Made by a program: the position numbers and the translations under genes. DNA of 29,213 nucleotides from Atkinsonella hypoxylon (Eukaryota; Ascomycota; Sordariomycetes; Hypocreales; Clavicipitaceae). The notes below the pieces were generated by a model. It worked only from the letters and a program-made list of their open reading frames with translations. It did no database searches and was not told where the DNA came from. The stretch spans positions 1 to 29,213 of the forward strand of contig JFHB01000288.1 of the NCBI GenBank assembly GCA_000729835.1, written 5' to 3'. This document shows positions 10,101 to 20,332 of this stretch, in pieces (positions within the stretch are counted from its first letter, which is position 1; each line of letters starts with the position of its first letter).

Positions 10101-10769
10101 ATGCGCCTCCCAGCAACCCACGCAGCAGTCCGCTGCCGAAACCTCAAACCCTCCCCCTCCCTGCAAATCACGACCCGGCCATTCTCCCCAACGCGCCTCC
10201 TCGCCACAGACTCATCCTCCAGAACGACGCAAGCCCCGACAATCTACTCCTTCTTCCCCTCCACGCTCCCCAACGGGCCTCCCCCCCGCGGCGCCTTCCC
10301 CATCGACACCCGCCTCCTCCGCTCCGAGTTCCTCCGCCTCCAGTCCCAGCACCACCCGGACAAGCACCCGTCCGACAAGAAAGCCCAAGCAGAGGCCATG
10401 TCCGCGTCCATAAACGAGGCCTACAAGACGCTCGCGAACCCGCTCCTCCGCGCGCAGTACCTCCTGCGCTTGCAGGGCGTGGACGTCGCCGACGACGAGA
10501 AGCTCAAGGTCGAGGAGCCGGGGCTGCTAACGGTGGTCCTGGAGGCGCACGAGACGATTGAGGAGGCTGCGTCGGCGGATGATCTGGCTGGGTTGATGGC
10601 CGAGAACGAGGCGAGGATCGCGGCGAGCGAGAAGGTGCTGGAGGAGGCCTTCCGTGGGGGCGACGTCGAGATGGCTAAGAGGGAGGCGGTCCGGCTGAGG
10701 TACTGGGTGAATATTGGGAACGCCATTCGCGATTGGGAGGAGGGGCGGCCGGTTGTTTTGCAGCATTAG
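10101..10769 (+). CDS. jac1: Mitochondrial J-protein co-chaperone Jac1/HscB
   Basis: A single exon of 222 residues. Jac1 is the J-domain partner of the mitochondrial Hsp70 Ssq1 that helps transfer Fe-S clusters from the scaffold Isu1. Residues 1 to about 40 are rich in Arg, Ser and Thr with almost no acidic residues (MRLPATHAAVRCRNLK, RPFSPTRLL), as expected for a matrix presequence. The J domain spans about 48-125 with the diagnostic HPD at 85-87 (QHHPDKHP), followed by INEAYKTLANPLLRAQYLL. The C-terminal HscB domain (about 135-215) is a three-helix bundle with E-rich helices and the conserved RYWVNI.NAI.DWE segment. The region is GC-rich. It is convergent with palF and shares its promoter with the lactate dehydrogenase gene. 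Length and domain order fit the family. Confidence 0.92.
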   Translation: MRLPATHAAVRCRNLKPSPSLQITTRPFSPTRLLATDSSSRTTQAPTIYSFFPSTLPNGPPPRGAFPIDTRLLRSEFLRLQSQHHPDKHPSDKKAQAEAMSASINEAYKTLANPLLRAQYLLRLQGVDVADDEKLKVEEPGLLTVVLEAHETIEEAASADDLAGLMAENEARIAASEKVLEEAFRGGDVEMAKREAVRLRYWVNIGNAIRDWEEGRPVVLQH

Positions 10770-11304
10770 GTGGTGCGTGTATTATATGACTCGACGATTT
10801 GTACTATGTGGTGTCATTCTAGAGTCGTTATGATCTGATGATGGGGTAATTTGGTCTGATCGCATGTGACTAATTCATCTGACGGCCATCTACGTGTTTT
10901 TTTTTCAGACGTCATGCTTCATGCGATTCGTCTGATGGCCAACAGTAGCATCTAACTCTGGAACAACATTGATCATGCGTGACACATGGACGATAATAAT
11001 TCTTCATTTGGCATTTCTCATGGATAGTCGGTTTCTGTTTGCAAGTACAACAACCATATACATTGCCAAGATGGTCAAACTCCTGTTCCACTCATGCCGT
11101 CTGGCTCCAAATGGAGTATAAATCCTAAGTATTCGCTAAACGCCATCCAATAACTTGGTGTATTTCCAAATCCCTGCGCTCAATTTCCCCGTGCCGTCGT
11201 GAAAGAGTTCTTTTTACATTGTCTTGTACATGAAAACGCTACACCCGCCGCTTTAATCAAATGCCACATGCTGCAAAGATGACACCGCAGCTGGCTGGAT
11301 ATTT
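10770..11304. other. Convergent intergenic spacer, presumed 3' UTRs
   Basis: 535 bp between the stops of jac1 and palF. It is T/A-rich with a T9 tract near 10900. No gene or element is seen. Confidence 0.5.
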
Positions 11305-13902
11305 TCATCTCTGGTATGCGGGAAGCTGTTCTGAGCCGTCCGCTCTTGATGAACCAGCTCCAACCCCATACCCTGGGAAGCTGTCAACGTCAGCGTCGTC
11401 CGGGTCAGGGGCTGTCGGTTCGGGTGGAGGAGCCGATGCTGAGACGTTGCCAGCCGCCTGCTCCATGTCGTCGGGGAACTCTGGCGGGGCACTGGCCTCC
11501 TCCATCAACCGCCGACGCTCTAGTTCTTGTTTATCTTCCGCGGCGGGACCAGCTTCAACCATATCTTCTGGTGGTGCCGATGGTCCAGCTTCAACTTCTT
11601 CCAGCGACGGAACTATCGGCCCGTTCGGCGATATCCTAGGTGTATCTTCAGCGTCATAAATGTCGTCGCCGTCTGCAGAAGCCGACGGTCCAGCTGGAGG
11701 CTGGCTCGGGAGCAATCTCGTCTCAGCTTGTCGTATTCTTTCCTTTTCCGTCATTTCAGTCTCATCAGGCACTTCTGGAGATGGCACATAGGAGGGTACG
11801 GCTCGGAAGGGAGGATTGCCATTGAGTTGTGCAGAATCCTGTGTGCCTGGCGATGCCCAGACATGATGTTGTGGAGCATGGACAGGATGTAGAGGTGTGG
11901 TGTAGTCTCGTTCAATGTTGGGTGGTGAAAGATATGAGGAATTTCCGTTGGTGAGGATTGAGCCATATGCCGGGGCCTCATTACGACGTGTTGTTTCGGG
12001 CCAAATGATGTTCCCCTCATCCGCCTCAGCAATGCGGATTGTTCTTTGCCTAGCAGGTACGGGTTTCGTCGACTGCCGCAACCTTGCACTGTCAATGGTG
12101 CCGACCACTGTTTCTAGAGACACCGAAATTACGCCCTTTTGCCGCCTGACTTGGGACGTATCTGCAATATTCGAACCTCGTTGAGAACCAAGAAAGTTTT
12201 GGCTTTGCTCTGAGTTGGTATTTGCTGGTGTTCCAATCCTTGTTAAAGACGATACCCCTAGCTGCGTCGTGAGTCTGCCTCCCAGATCTACGATGACTTC
12301 GGCTTGGTATTTGAAGCTAATCATATCACCCGGTAGGCCCTTTATTGTGGGGAAAGCATCGTCCGGGACCCTCACTGATACTGTAACAGACGCATGTAGT
12401 GTTGCTGGATCTATAATTAGCGGTGCCGCGTTCTGGTCCAGGTCCTTCCGGAAAACACTGGTGGAGCTGGATGAGGATAGCGAGAGACCTGCTATACCCG
12501 TGCGAGATTTCGGATACGGGTCTTGCTTATGTAGCCTCCTTGATGTCCCAAAACCGTCGTTCGCCGTTGGCAGTGGTGGTGTCGTATCAATCTTTGACTG
12601 TCGAAAGAGCGTTACGATGACGCCCGTCATACTTTTAACTCTCTTGATATGTTGTACCGTCACTCGTACGGAAACCGTTTCTCCTGGCAGACAGCCACCT
12701 TTGAGCAGCTCAATTGTGGCTGTTATTGTCTTATCATCGACCACTTGTTGCTTGGCCGCAGAGGTCAAGGTCGAGCCAACGTGAGACAGCTGCGTAAACT
12801 CAGCTCGGCTGGCTGTGCTCACGCTGCGTCCGCTTTCTCCGCTTATCTCGCTATGCATATCACTCGGAGCAGAACCAAGCCGAGCCTCATGCGGCTGGTT
12901 GTTGATTGAGTCCCCACGTGCAGAGTCCTCTGTGATGACGGAAGAGTCGGCTTCAGACGCTAAATCACTGATATCCTGGGCAACAGAACCAGGCGCTTTC
13001 TCATTGAGCGTGGACCTTTTTCGCCGCGTCCGTTTCGATATCGGCTCCAAGAAGATGGTCCTCGGCCGAGGGGGTGACAGTAACCCAACATCTATTTGCT
13101 GTACGAGAGTTACCTTCCTTTCACATGTTGACGTCGGGGCCATTGATACGGGTCTGGTCAGTGTCGCTGTAATCGTATACGAGATGGTACCGCGCTCAAA
13201 CTGTTTTCCTCATGTCAGATGCTGATAGGGGGCCATGTAAATCTGAACGCCAACACTTGTTCCAAGTAGAGAACGCACGTCAATGCTGCTCGGCAGCCAT
13301 TTGTCTGGGAACATTAGATCGAACCCGAACTCATATTTACCAGGCTCGATTCTCCCTTCGCCGCTTAACACCTGTTCGTCTTGAAACAGACTTGTCAATC
13401 CATTGCCTTGATACTGAGGTCGTTGAGAGCTCCCCGGCCGAGGTAATGTCGTGACACTCTGCGCCTTGGACACGGACGTGGGATCTTTGAGGACTCGGAC
13501 GTAGCCGTGCAAAGCGACAACCAGGTGGGTAATGCGGAGCGGTTTGACAACGGCGAGAACGACGGCGCCACGAACGGAGTCTCCAGCAGAGTATTTTCTG
13601 TGCGGTTCATCACAACGTATGTGAAAATCGGCGACGTTTCGATTTTTGCTTCGGAGAGGTAGCTGGAGCTGTAGGGGCAAGCTCAATCGTGACAAGAGGC
13701 TTGGCCGCGTGGCAGCAGCTGGCGACGCTTTCGCGGGTGCAGCATTAGTAGCAGGCTCGCCGGCATCGTCGGAAGATGTGTTGATGCCAGGACTGATGGC
13801 TACAACCCCGTCCACGGGCGGCCTGCGCAGCGATGGCGAGGGAGACGACGATGTTGACAGTCTGCCGCTGGCTGCGTCGTGGGCGGCGGGATCTGGTGGC
13901 AT
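11305..13902 (-). CDS. palF: pH-response regulator PalF/Rim8 (arrestin-like)
   Basis: Two exons (13902-13279 and 13200-11305) give 839 residues. PalF/Rim8 is the arrestin-like partner of the plasma-membrane pH sensor PalH/Rim21. It is ubiquitinated and recruits ESCRT components so that PacC/Rim101 can be processed at alkaline pH. The N-terminus is Ser/Pro/Ala-rich. The arrestin N domain starts near residue 88 (NVADFHIRCDEPHRKYSAGD) and continues over the splice junction (LPSSID joined to FERGTISYTITATLTRP), which fits the family exactly. A basic linker (EPISKRTRRKRST) precedes the arrestin C domain (about 362-537, TATIELLKGGCLPGETVSV). The long tail is rich in Pro and acidic residues and ends LPAYQR. 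The 78-nt intron has donor GTGCGT, branch CTGAC and acceptor CAG. An in-frame TGA upstream limits the start to the ATG at 13902. The promoter carries several GCCARG sites. Confidence 0.93.
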
Positions 13903-13927
13903 GAGACGAGCACTTTGAGGGCTGCGG

Positions 13928-14167
13928 GCCAGGCGCAAAGGCAAGGCTCACAGGCGCAGCACTGAAGACAAGCGGTTCCCCTCGATGGGCTTGTCGTCTT
14001 GGCCGTCAAAGGGCAGCATGCGGGGACGGGCGCCTCGTAGATGTAGAGTGAGCTTTGTGGTTGTTGAAGATGGAAGTGGGATCATGGAGCGGGAGCCAAG
14101 GCTTAGGCGCAATCTTGGAACATATGAACATCGAATCAAGCTGGCGAGATCAGACAGGCAGCTTGGC
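13928..14167. promoter_or_regulatory. Cluster of four PacC/Rim101-type GCCARG sites upstream of palF
   Basis: GCCAGG at 13928-13933 and GCCAAG at 14095-14100 lie on the plus strand. GCCAAG lies on the minus strand at 13998-14003 and 14162-14167. All are within 270 bp upstream of the palF ATG. The PacC consensus GCCARG is established; occupancy here is inferred. Confidence 0.45.
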
Positions 14168-14271
14168 GAAGTGGGGGGGGGGGACAACAGGCGGGCGGCT
14201 GGCTGACGTTCCAGGAAGAAAGAAGTTGAGCCTTTTCTCGTTAGTAGGGGTAGGGGGACCGGTTCGGAATT

Positions 14272-14340
14272 GGAACGATTGGAACGATTGGAACGATTGG
14301 AACGATTGGAACGACTGGAACGACTGGGACGACTGGGACG
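14272..14340. repeat. 9-bp minisatellite (GGAACGATT-type), about 7.7 copies
   Basis: Units change in order from GGAACGATT (four copies) through GGAACGACT (two) to GGGACGACT (one) and a partial GGGACG. The array lies about 370-440 bp upstream of the palF start. Confidence 0.9.
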
Positions 14341-15050
14341 GGCGAGACCAGACAACTTGAAATGACTGATTGGCTAGGTCTGTCAAATGGCGCGTCGACA
14401 GGGCAGCTAATGCCTAGTAATGAACGTGTTCTGGTTCGTTGGGTAATTACTACGCATACGGTGTACGGAGGAATGAAGGGAAGAATCAAGCCGGTTTGCA
14501 GAGGTACGGGACTCTCTTGCCCCAATAATACCAGGTATACCAGTTCGAGGATCAACATCGACATGAGGATGGATGATGGATGATGGATGATGAACGATGA
14601 ACGATGCGTGACGGATTGTTGGCCTTGGGCTGGCCACACCACCATTTCGCCAGCTTGCAGTTTCTTCGCTCGTCGTCCTGTCACCCCGGCATCCCGTCGA
14701 TAACACGCCCAGCTCCAGCCAGAATCCCGATGCTGTCGACATTGGCGCGTTGGCCATCCATTCGTACATAAGGACCTACTAACTAGTGGCGCAGCCAAGT
14801 GGCTAGCGTCGGTTATGACGGGTGGACGCGCGTGATGTGGAGAGTTTTGCATGAAAATGAACATGCCTATTATCCGAAAATAGACAGACGACGCATGTGT
14901 TGCTTCTGGAAGCAATTGATACCAATGTCATGAACCGCAGGCGCATCCGCAGAGTATGTGCCTTCTATCATTGGCTGATGTTGGTCCAGTTCAACGACCG
15001 ACAACGACAAATCTGTCTCACATCTCGGCCAAGAGAAGGGATCAGATAAG

Positions 15051-15082
15051 ACAGCAGAGGAACAGCAGAGGAACAGCAGAGG
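15051..15082. repeat. Tandem 11-mer ACAGCAGAGGA, three copies
   Basis: Two full copies and one copy lacking the last base, all exact. Short simple repeat with no evident function. Confidence 0.85.
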
Positions 15083-15588
15083 CATTGCGGCTGGAAGCAC
15101 ATGATGCAATCGCGAATCCTCGTTGGCCATCGCTTTCGGTACCTTAACACTGAAATTCAGCATTTTGTGGTCGAGGATGAAGACATGCAGCGAACTCCGC
15201 TCCGCAACTCTTTTTTGGTAAAAAGTAACATTGAAGTCTAACGTTTCTTCAAGTTGGTCCCATCTCATATTGCCCAGGACCACCTTGTCGTGAGAAGGCC
15301 GAGAGGAGCCAGAGAGGGCAGCTTCATATTTGGGCCACTAAACTCCAAAATTCGAATTCCAGACGCAGATGCCAAGAAAACTTGCTTGGTTTCCTTTCTT
15401 GTCCATCAGCCAGGCCCTTTTTACAATGAAAGGCGCACTGACTCCAATGAGGAGGTGGCCGGCTCACAGGGGCGGATTTAGGTGCCGATTGAAATTCACG
15501 GTGGCAGGTGCAACCCACCACGTTAGGCAAAGTAAAGCAGCATCAGTGCGGTTGTGTGTATGGTTGTGTGTATGGTTGCGTGCGTGCG

Positions 15589-15644
15589 TGTGTGTGTATA
15601 GGGGGGTGTGTGTGTATAGGGGGGTGTGTGTGTATAGGGGGGGG
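15589..15644 (+). repeat. Tandem 18-mer of GT-stretch plus TATA plus G6, three copies
   Basis: Two exact units of TGTGTGTGTATA followed by G6, and a third that ends in G8. They are preceded by related TGTGTATGG and GCGTGC repeats from about 15551. The G-runs are on the plus strand, about 390-450 bp upstream of the helicase ATG. Confidence 0.88.
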
Positions 15645-15700
15645 CCCCCAGGCCAGGCCAGGCAGGCTCTTTAGGTTCACCGCTGCACCTACCAAGCTAC

Positions 15701-15862
15701 ATGCCCTCAAGCTTCAATACAGAACCCGATCATCATCTGCCCAACCTCACCGGAAAATTTAATACAAGGGCGAATCACAACAACCCTGCGACGCAACCTG
15801 CTCCCAACTGCTGCGTAGACCCAAAGCTCTGGCGACAACCACGGCGCGCCCAGAAGATGTGA
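15701..15862 (+). other. Possible upstream ORF (53 codons) in the helicase leader
   Basis: An ATG at 15701 opens a 53-codon frame ending in TGA at 15860-15862, 172 bp before the helicase ATG and in a different frame. If the leader is transcribed from upstream of it, it could act as an uORF. Its product resembles nothing I know. Confidence 0.3.
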
Positions 15863-16034
15863 ACTATTGTGTTGTCAGCGGGACATCGAACTTCTCGCCT
15901 CAACGACCAGACTAGGAATCACTTTACAGCCAAAGCCGAAAACCCAAATTAGCCCATCTCAGGTCGGATTTCGGGCCGAAAGCTGTTCTCAAACACCGCT
16001 GCCAGACCATAAATTGCAAGAGATAATTTTTACG

Positions 16035-17696
16035 ATGAGCGACAAACCAAAAGGACAGCGGAATAGCTTTCGCCGTGGTCGTGGGCCCAAGTCTGGCACA
16101 AGAGGAAAACCTCGCCTCCCACCTGCTGACGACTCATCTTCTGTCAAGGATGCAGACGAGGCGTTGCCCGACAATGATTCAAAGCCTGTTCTCACAGAAG
16201 ATGTTCCTCTCGATACGCCACGATTTGCGGATCTTGCCGGCCAGAACCTTATTCATCCCTCACTCATTCAAGCCATCACTGATGACCTGAAATTTGACCG
16301 CATGATGCCGGTACAGGCTGCCACACTCTGGGAACTCCTTCCACCAAACAGACAAGACTGCTTGGTTCAAGCCAGGACCGGCACGGGAAAGACTATCGCT
16401 TTTTTACTTCCAGCTCTCCAGACCACGATCACGCAAAAACAACAAGCCGGCTCAGTCATTTCACTCCTAGTTATCTCTCCCACAAGAGAGCTCGCGCTCC
16501 AAATTGCGCAGGAAGCTACAAGCTTGCTCCAAAGATTGCCAAATTACCATGTCCGCACTGCCATTGGAGGAACCAACAAGGATAAGGAAGAGCGACACAT
16601 CTTGTCTGGCTGCGATGTACTTATTGCTACTCCTGGACGACTCATCGACCACATGTCCAACGAGGACATCTCGTACGCCTTTAGACAGTTGGACACTCTT
16701 GTTCTTGATGAAGCAGATCGACTCCTTGACATGGGTTTCATGCCCTCACTGCGAGAAATCGTTGACAAGTTGCCCAGCAGAAAAGGAGCCAACAGACAGG
16801 GCATGCTGTTCTCCGCCACCATTGAACAACGCATCAACAAAGTAGCTGGCATCGTGCTATCACCAGGATACAAGTTCATTTCTACCATTCCCGAAGGAGA
16901 AGCCAACACTCATGAACGCGTACCTCAGATCCTCATCAAGGTGCCCACCTTCTCCTCCGTTGCAGCAGGCATGGTTGGCGCCATTCGAGAAGAAGCCTCC
17001 AAGCATGAAAACTTCAAAGCCATTGTATTCGCCCCTACGACGGTAGCAGCAGGGTTTTATGGACAAATTCTGTCCATGATTCCCGGGCTGCCTCCAGTGT
17101 CTACGCTTCACAGTCGGATGACCCAGAACAAGCGCACAAAGATCACTAATGACTATCGTGATGCGTCCTCTGCGATTCTGAGTGCCACTGATGTTGTCGC
17201 TCGAGGGATGGATTTCCCCGGAGTGACGACCGTTTTCCAGATTGGCATCCCATTAGAAAAACAAAGCTACATCCATCGACTTGGTCGTACAGCCCGCGCT
17301 GAGGCCGAAGGCAGAGGTGTTTTTCTTATCTGTGAAGCCGAGTCTTTCTTTCCTCAGTGGACTCTCAAACAAATCAAATTCATCCTGCACGAGGCAGATC
17401 TGTCATCTGCTGAGGAAGTCGACCGAATATTAGAGTCTATTAGTGAAGAAGACAAGGCACACATATACAGGGCATGGCTAGGATACTACAAGAACCATCT
17501 GAAGGGTCTCATATGGGACAAGGAAGAACTTGTCAGGCAGGCGAACACATACGCCCGCGACGGACTCGGTAGCCCTGACACCCCGCCGATCCCGAAAAGC
17601 ATTGTCGGCAAGATGGGCTTACGTGGTACAAGAGGCCTAAACGTTGTGCCTGACCCGCCCAAGTCTAGAGGACATAGAGGTCGAGGTCGGGACTAG
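16035..17696 (+). CDS. DEAD-box RNA helicase, Mss116/CYT-19-like
   Basis: A single exon of 553 residues from the first in-frame ATG. Members of this clade are ATP-dependent RNA chaperones that help group I/II intron folding and expression in mitochondria. Motifs are in order: Q-motif region RMMPVQAATLW (about 89-99), Walker A ARTGTGKT (113-120), PTRELALQ (149-156), TPGRL (199-203), DEAD (225-228), SAT (260-262), VFAPT, TDVVARG (385-391) and HRLGRTAR (414-421). The helical C-terminal extension has the Mss116-type WLGYYKNHLK and the VGKMGLRGTRGLNVV segments, ending in a basic RG-rich tail (SRGHRGRGRD). Residues 1-30 are basic and RG-rich but are not a textbook presequence. The frame stays open upstream to 15819 with no ATG, so a non-AUG start or an unseen 5' exon is possible. 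Localisation is therefore uncertain. Confidence 0.88.
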   Translation: MSDKPKGQRNSFRRGRGPKSGTRGKPRLPPADDSSSVKDADEALPDNDSKPVLTEDVPLDTPRFADLAGQNLIHPSLIQAITDDLKFDRMMPVQAATLWELLPPNRQDCLVQARTGTGKTIAFLLPALQTTITQKQQAGSVISLLVISPTRELALQIAQEATSLLQRLPNYHVRTAIGGTNKDKEERHILSGCDVLIATPGRLIDHMSNEDISYAFRQLDTLVLDEADRLLDMGFMPSLREIVDKLPSRKGANRQGMLFSATIEQRINKVAGIVLSPGYKFISTIPEGEANTHERVPQILIKVPTFSSVAAGMVGAIREEASKHENFKAIVFAPTTVAAGFYGQILSMIPGLPPVSTLHSRMTQNKRTKITNDYRDASSAILSATDVVARGMDFPGVTTVFQIGIPLEKQSYIHRLGRTARAEAEGRGVFLICEAESFFPQWTLKQIKFILHEADLSSAEEVDRILESISEEDKAHIYRAWLGYYKNHLKGLIWDKEELVRQANTYARDGLGSPDTPPIPKSIVGKMGLRGTRGLNVVPDPPKSRGHRGRGRD

Positions 17697-18438
17697 ATAC
17701 CATTGTCCTCCGAAATCAGGGTCGAGTCTGTTCACCGCAAAACTCACAGCTTGTGAAACAGACCCGGATGAGAAAATTGTACGCTGAACCCAGCATGAAG
17801 GAGAAACATTGCGCGAACATCTGATTGTCATGATGCTATATTTCTTGCCCAGCGACGTCTGGATTAATGGTGGATGTAATGCCGTACGTTTTTGTAATTC
17901 TCGTCCTGTGGTGTACACAAGGACTTGATGGTATTTGTGCACAGATGCATTCATCATGCGGGCAGGGATTTCCATGACCGAAATTTGCATAGGACGGGGC
18001 AAATAGGTCTCTTGAGTCGTGTTAGAATATGTCCACGCTTATATAGATTATGTAAAGCAATTTATTCATATAATGTAACTTGGATATTGTCAAGCCGTGA
18101 CCCAATATTCATTTTCTATAGACACAAATTCGAGTTGATAAAATTGAAATCACGACAATCGCAAGGAAGCCTGGTCATCTAGAGTATTTTCCTTTGTTTC
18201 TCTATTTCATTGGGTACCGTCATATGCCAACCAACTAATATACAATAGTGCTCTCGAGAGTCGATCCAACTTTGCCTTCACAAGGCTTTGTCCTCAAAAT
18301 GATGTTCCCTATTCTATGGGTCTGTGCCGATTCTTGATGCCAAATCCCCAAGGACAATACCACAGACATTTTTTCCTGAACGCCACTCATGCATGCAACA
18401 CCTCTCTAGTTCATTAGTACAATAAATTATACCTTTTC
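17697..18438. other. Convergent intergenic spacer
   Basis: 742 bp between the helicase and cdc6 stop codons. It is AT-rich, with TTATATAG and TTTATTCATATAATG-like strings near 18040-18075 that suit 3' end formation. No gene is supported. Confidence 0.5.
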
Positions 18439-20332
18439 CTAATCCAATGCTTCTCCTGACAGAATGCTTTTGAGTATTCCTGCACCAGGACCATCTGCCA
18501 CAGATTCAATCTCTTTCTCACCAGCGCAACTAGCAATTCGCTTGTCATCGCAACTGCCACCAGATGTTTTACGGCCACGTTTGCTCGGCGTTTGAGCCAT
18601 GATGAAGCTACCAGTTTTGCCCTCCACTGCTGCGACTAACCCGAGGGTCTCCAGGCTGCCAACCACCTCTCGGAACTCCGAGCTCGACAGAGGATGAAGC
18701 AGCGAGTCTCGCGTACAAAGCTGACAGTACGTATCGAACAAAATTTTAATAGTCGGAGCCAGAGACCGAGATTTCGACGGAGTAGATGGTGCAATTGAGG
18801 ACTTGATTGACGCTCGACTTCTATTCTCGTAAGCCACCAGGGCACAAAGAGCAACCTTTTGCTGAAGGTTGAGCGTCTTAAGTCGTTGATGAGTCCCGTG
18901 ACTGAACGCAGCCGCAGTGACCTTGTTGAGGTGACCAATTGATGCGCGAGGGGCTGTCTCTGCGGTAAGACCCTTGAGGGAAATGGTCATGATTTGCAAA
19001 ACACTTCGTGCCGATCCAGCCCCAGCAGCCCTATTGACATTCTCACCCAAGGGACGCTTGGAAGGTGTCATTTGTAGAAGCTTCTCTCGTGCCTCTTCTT
19101 CGTGTTTTGACCTTGTCTCAGATTCAATCAAGTCCAGCGCACGCCGACAAATCTCAAAGGCTTTCCGAAGATCGCCCGTCTGACTAGCCACTTTTCGTGA
19201 ACACAGCTCGATGGCAGCAGGATGAATGAAAGGGACATATCCTTCCTTGCCCCCTGCTGGCATCAGGGACTTCAGTCTCGTGGTGATGATGTTTTTAACT
19301 TGAGCAGCCGTGTATGGCAAGAATGGAAGTAAATTCGGCTTCATGTTCCTAGACTTGAGTCGAGGAAGAAATCGGTCTGTCATGTCGAGAGCATTGGCAA
19401 TACCGATCAAAACCAGACGGGAATTGTTCTGCAGTGACCATTCAAATATTCTGTACAGACTCTCGAGACCCAGGGTCAAAATGTGATCGATTTCGTCCAA
19501 CGTAATCAAATACACTTTCGAAGACTGGGATGCAGGGCAAAATGCCTGCTGAAGGATGGAGATAGCTTCATTCTCCGCGACATTGCCGTCTTCCCCAAGG
19601 GCTGTGAGTAAAGTAATGTACAAGTCTTTCGAGGACTTGATACTCATGCAGTTGATAAATGCGCTTCTGAAATCATCATTTTGAGGCAAGTCCTTGGTCA
19701 TCTCTGCGATCATGGCACTCTTGCCCGTTCCTGGTGCACCACTGACGTACAGACAGCCGTTCGGTGTTGACGATGTGCAGCGGGTCAAGAACTTGCTAAT
19801 CTCTCCACGTTCTGACTCTCGGCCAATGAGTTGGCCTGGCTCTGCACCGCGAGCAAATAATTGTCGGGCAGAGTGGTAGACAGTTTGAATGGTCGAAGGC
19901 GATAATGGAGAATTAGGGGTCAGTCGCTTGAAAAGCTTTCCAGCTGACATGACAGCATGGCGAGGTGTAATAGGATATCCGGACAATACATCTCGATGCC
20001 GAGGTGTCGAGGGTGTGACCGGGTTCTTCTTGGTGAATGTCTGAGACTCGGTTCGTTGTCTTTTCAGAGGAGTATCCCGCACTATCTCGACCTCAATACT
20101 AACAGCATCGTGGACGTCGGGTGTGCTTTGGGGGTCTTGATTTTCCTCGTCATCATATTTGTAAACGGAGTACGCATCGTGGTGACGGACCCTTTTGGTT
20201 GGTGTTTCAACGACGACTGATGTGTGGTTAGCAAATGGTCAATGGCATTGCTCGGCATTACTCTGCATGGTTGCGGAACTCACTGGCAGTTGCATCACTG
20301 CGAGTTCTCTTGCCTAAAGCAGAGCGAGGCAT
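18439..20332 (-). CDS. cdc6: Replication licensing AAA+ ATPase Cdc6/Cdc18
   Basis: Two exons (20332-20284 and 20216-18439) give 608 residues. Cdc6/Cdc18 binds ORC at origins and loads the Mcm2-7 helicase with Cdt1. The first exon of 49 nt encodes MPRSALGKRTRSDATA and ends at GTGAGT. The 67-nt intron has a GCTAACC branch site and CAG acceptor, and continues as IVVETPTKRVRHH. The N-terminal region to about 130 is disordered, basic and carries CDK sites (TPTK at 21, TPLK at 65, more TPSK sites later), as expected for CDK-controlled turnover. AAA+ motifs are Walker A GAPGTGKS (176-183), Walker B LITLDEID (253-260), sensor 1 near GIANALD (about 288-294) and sensor 2 in TGDLRKAFEICRRA. The winged-helix domain follows (LNLQQKVALCALVAYE, then FREVVGSLETLGLV). 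It shares a promoter containing MCB-like sites with the deaminase-like gene. Confidence 0.93.

Larger units (their letters stand above)
13903..16034. promoter_or_regulatory. Divergent promoter region, palF / DEAD-box helicase, rich in tandem repeats
   Basis: A 2.1 kb spacer with no credible gene. ORFs in it are shadows of tandem repeats. It holds PacC-type hexamers near palF, a G11 tract near 14174, a 9-bp minisatellite (14272-14340), a GGATGAT-type repeat near 14568-14590, three copies of an 11-mer (15051-15082), a three-copy 18-mer (15589-15644), and a 53-codon upstream ORF (15701-15862) before the helicase. Confidence 0.6.

Noticed and set aside
12215..12784. 189-codon plus-strand ORF
   Set aside because: It is antisense within the well-supported palF coding exon.
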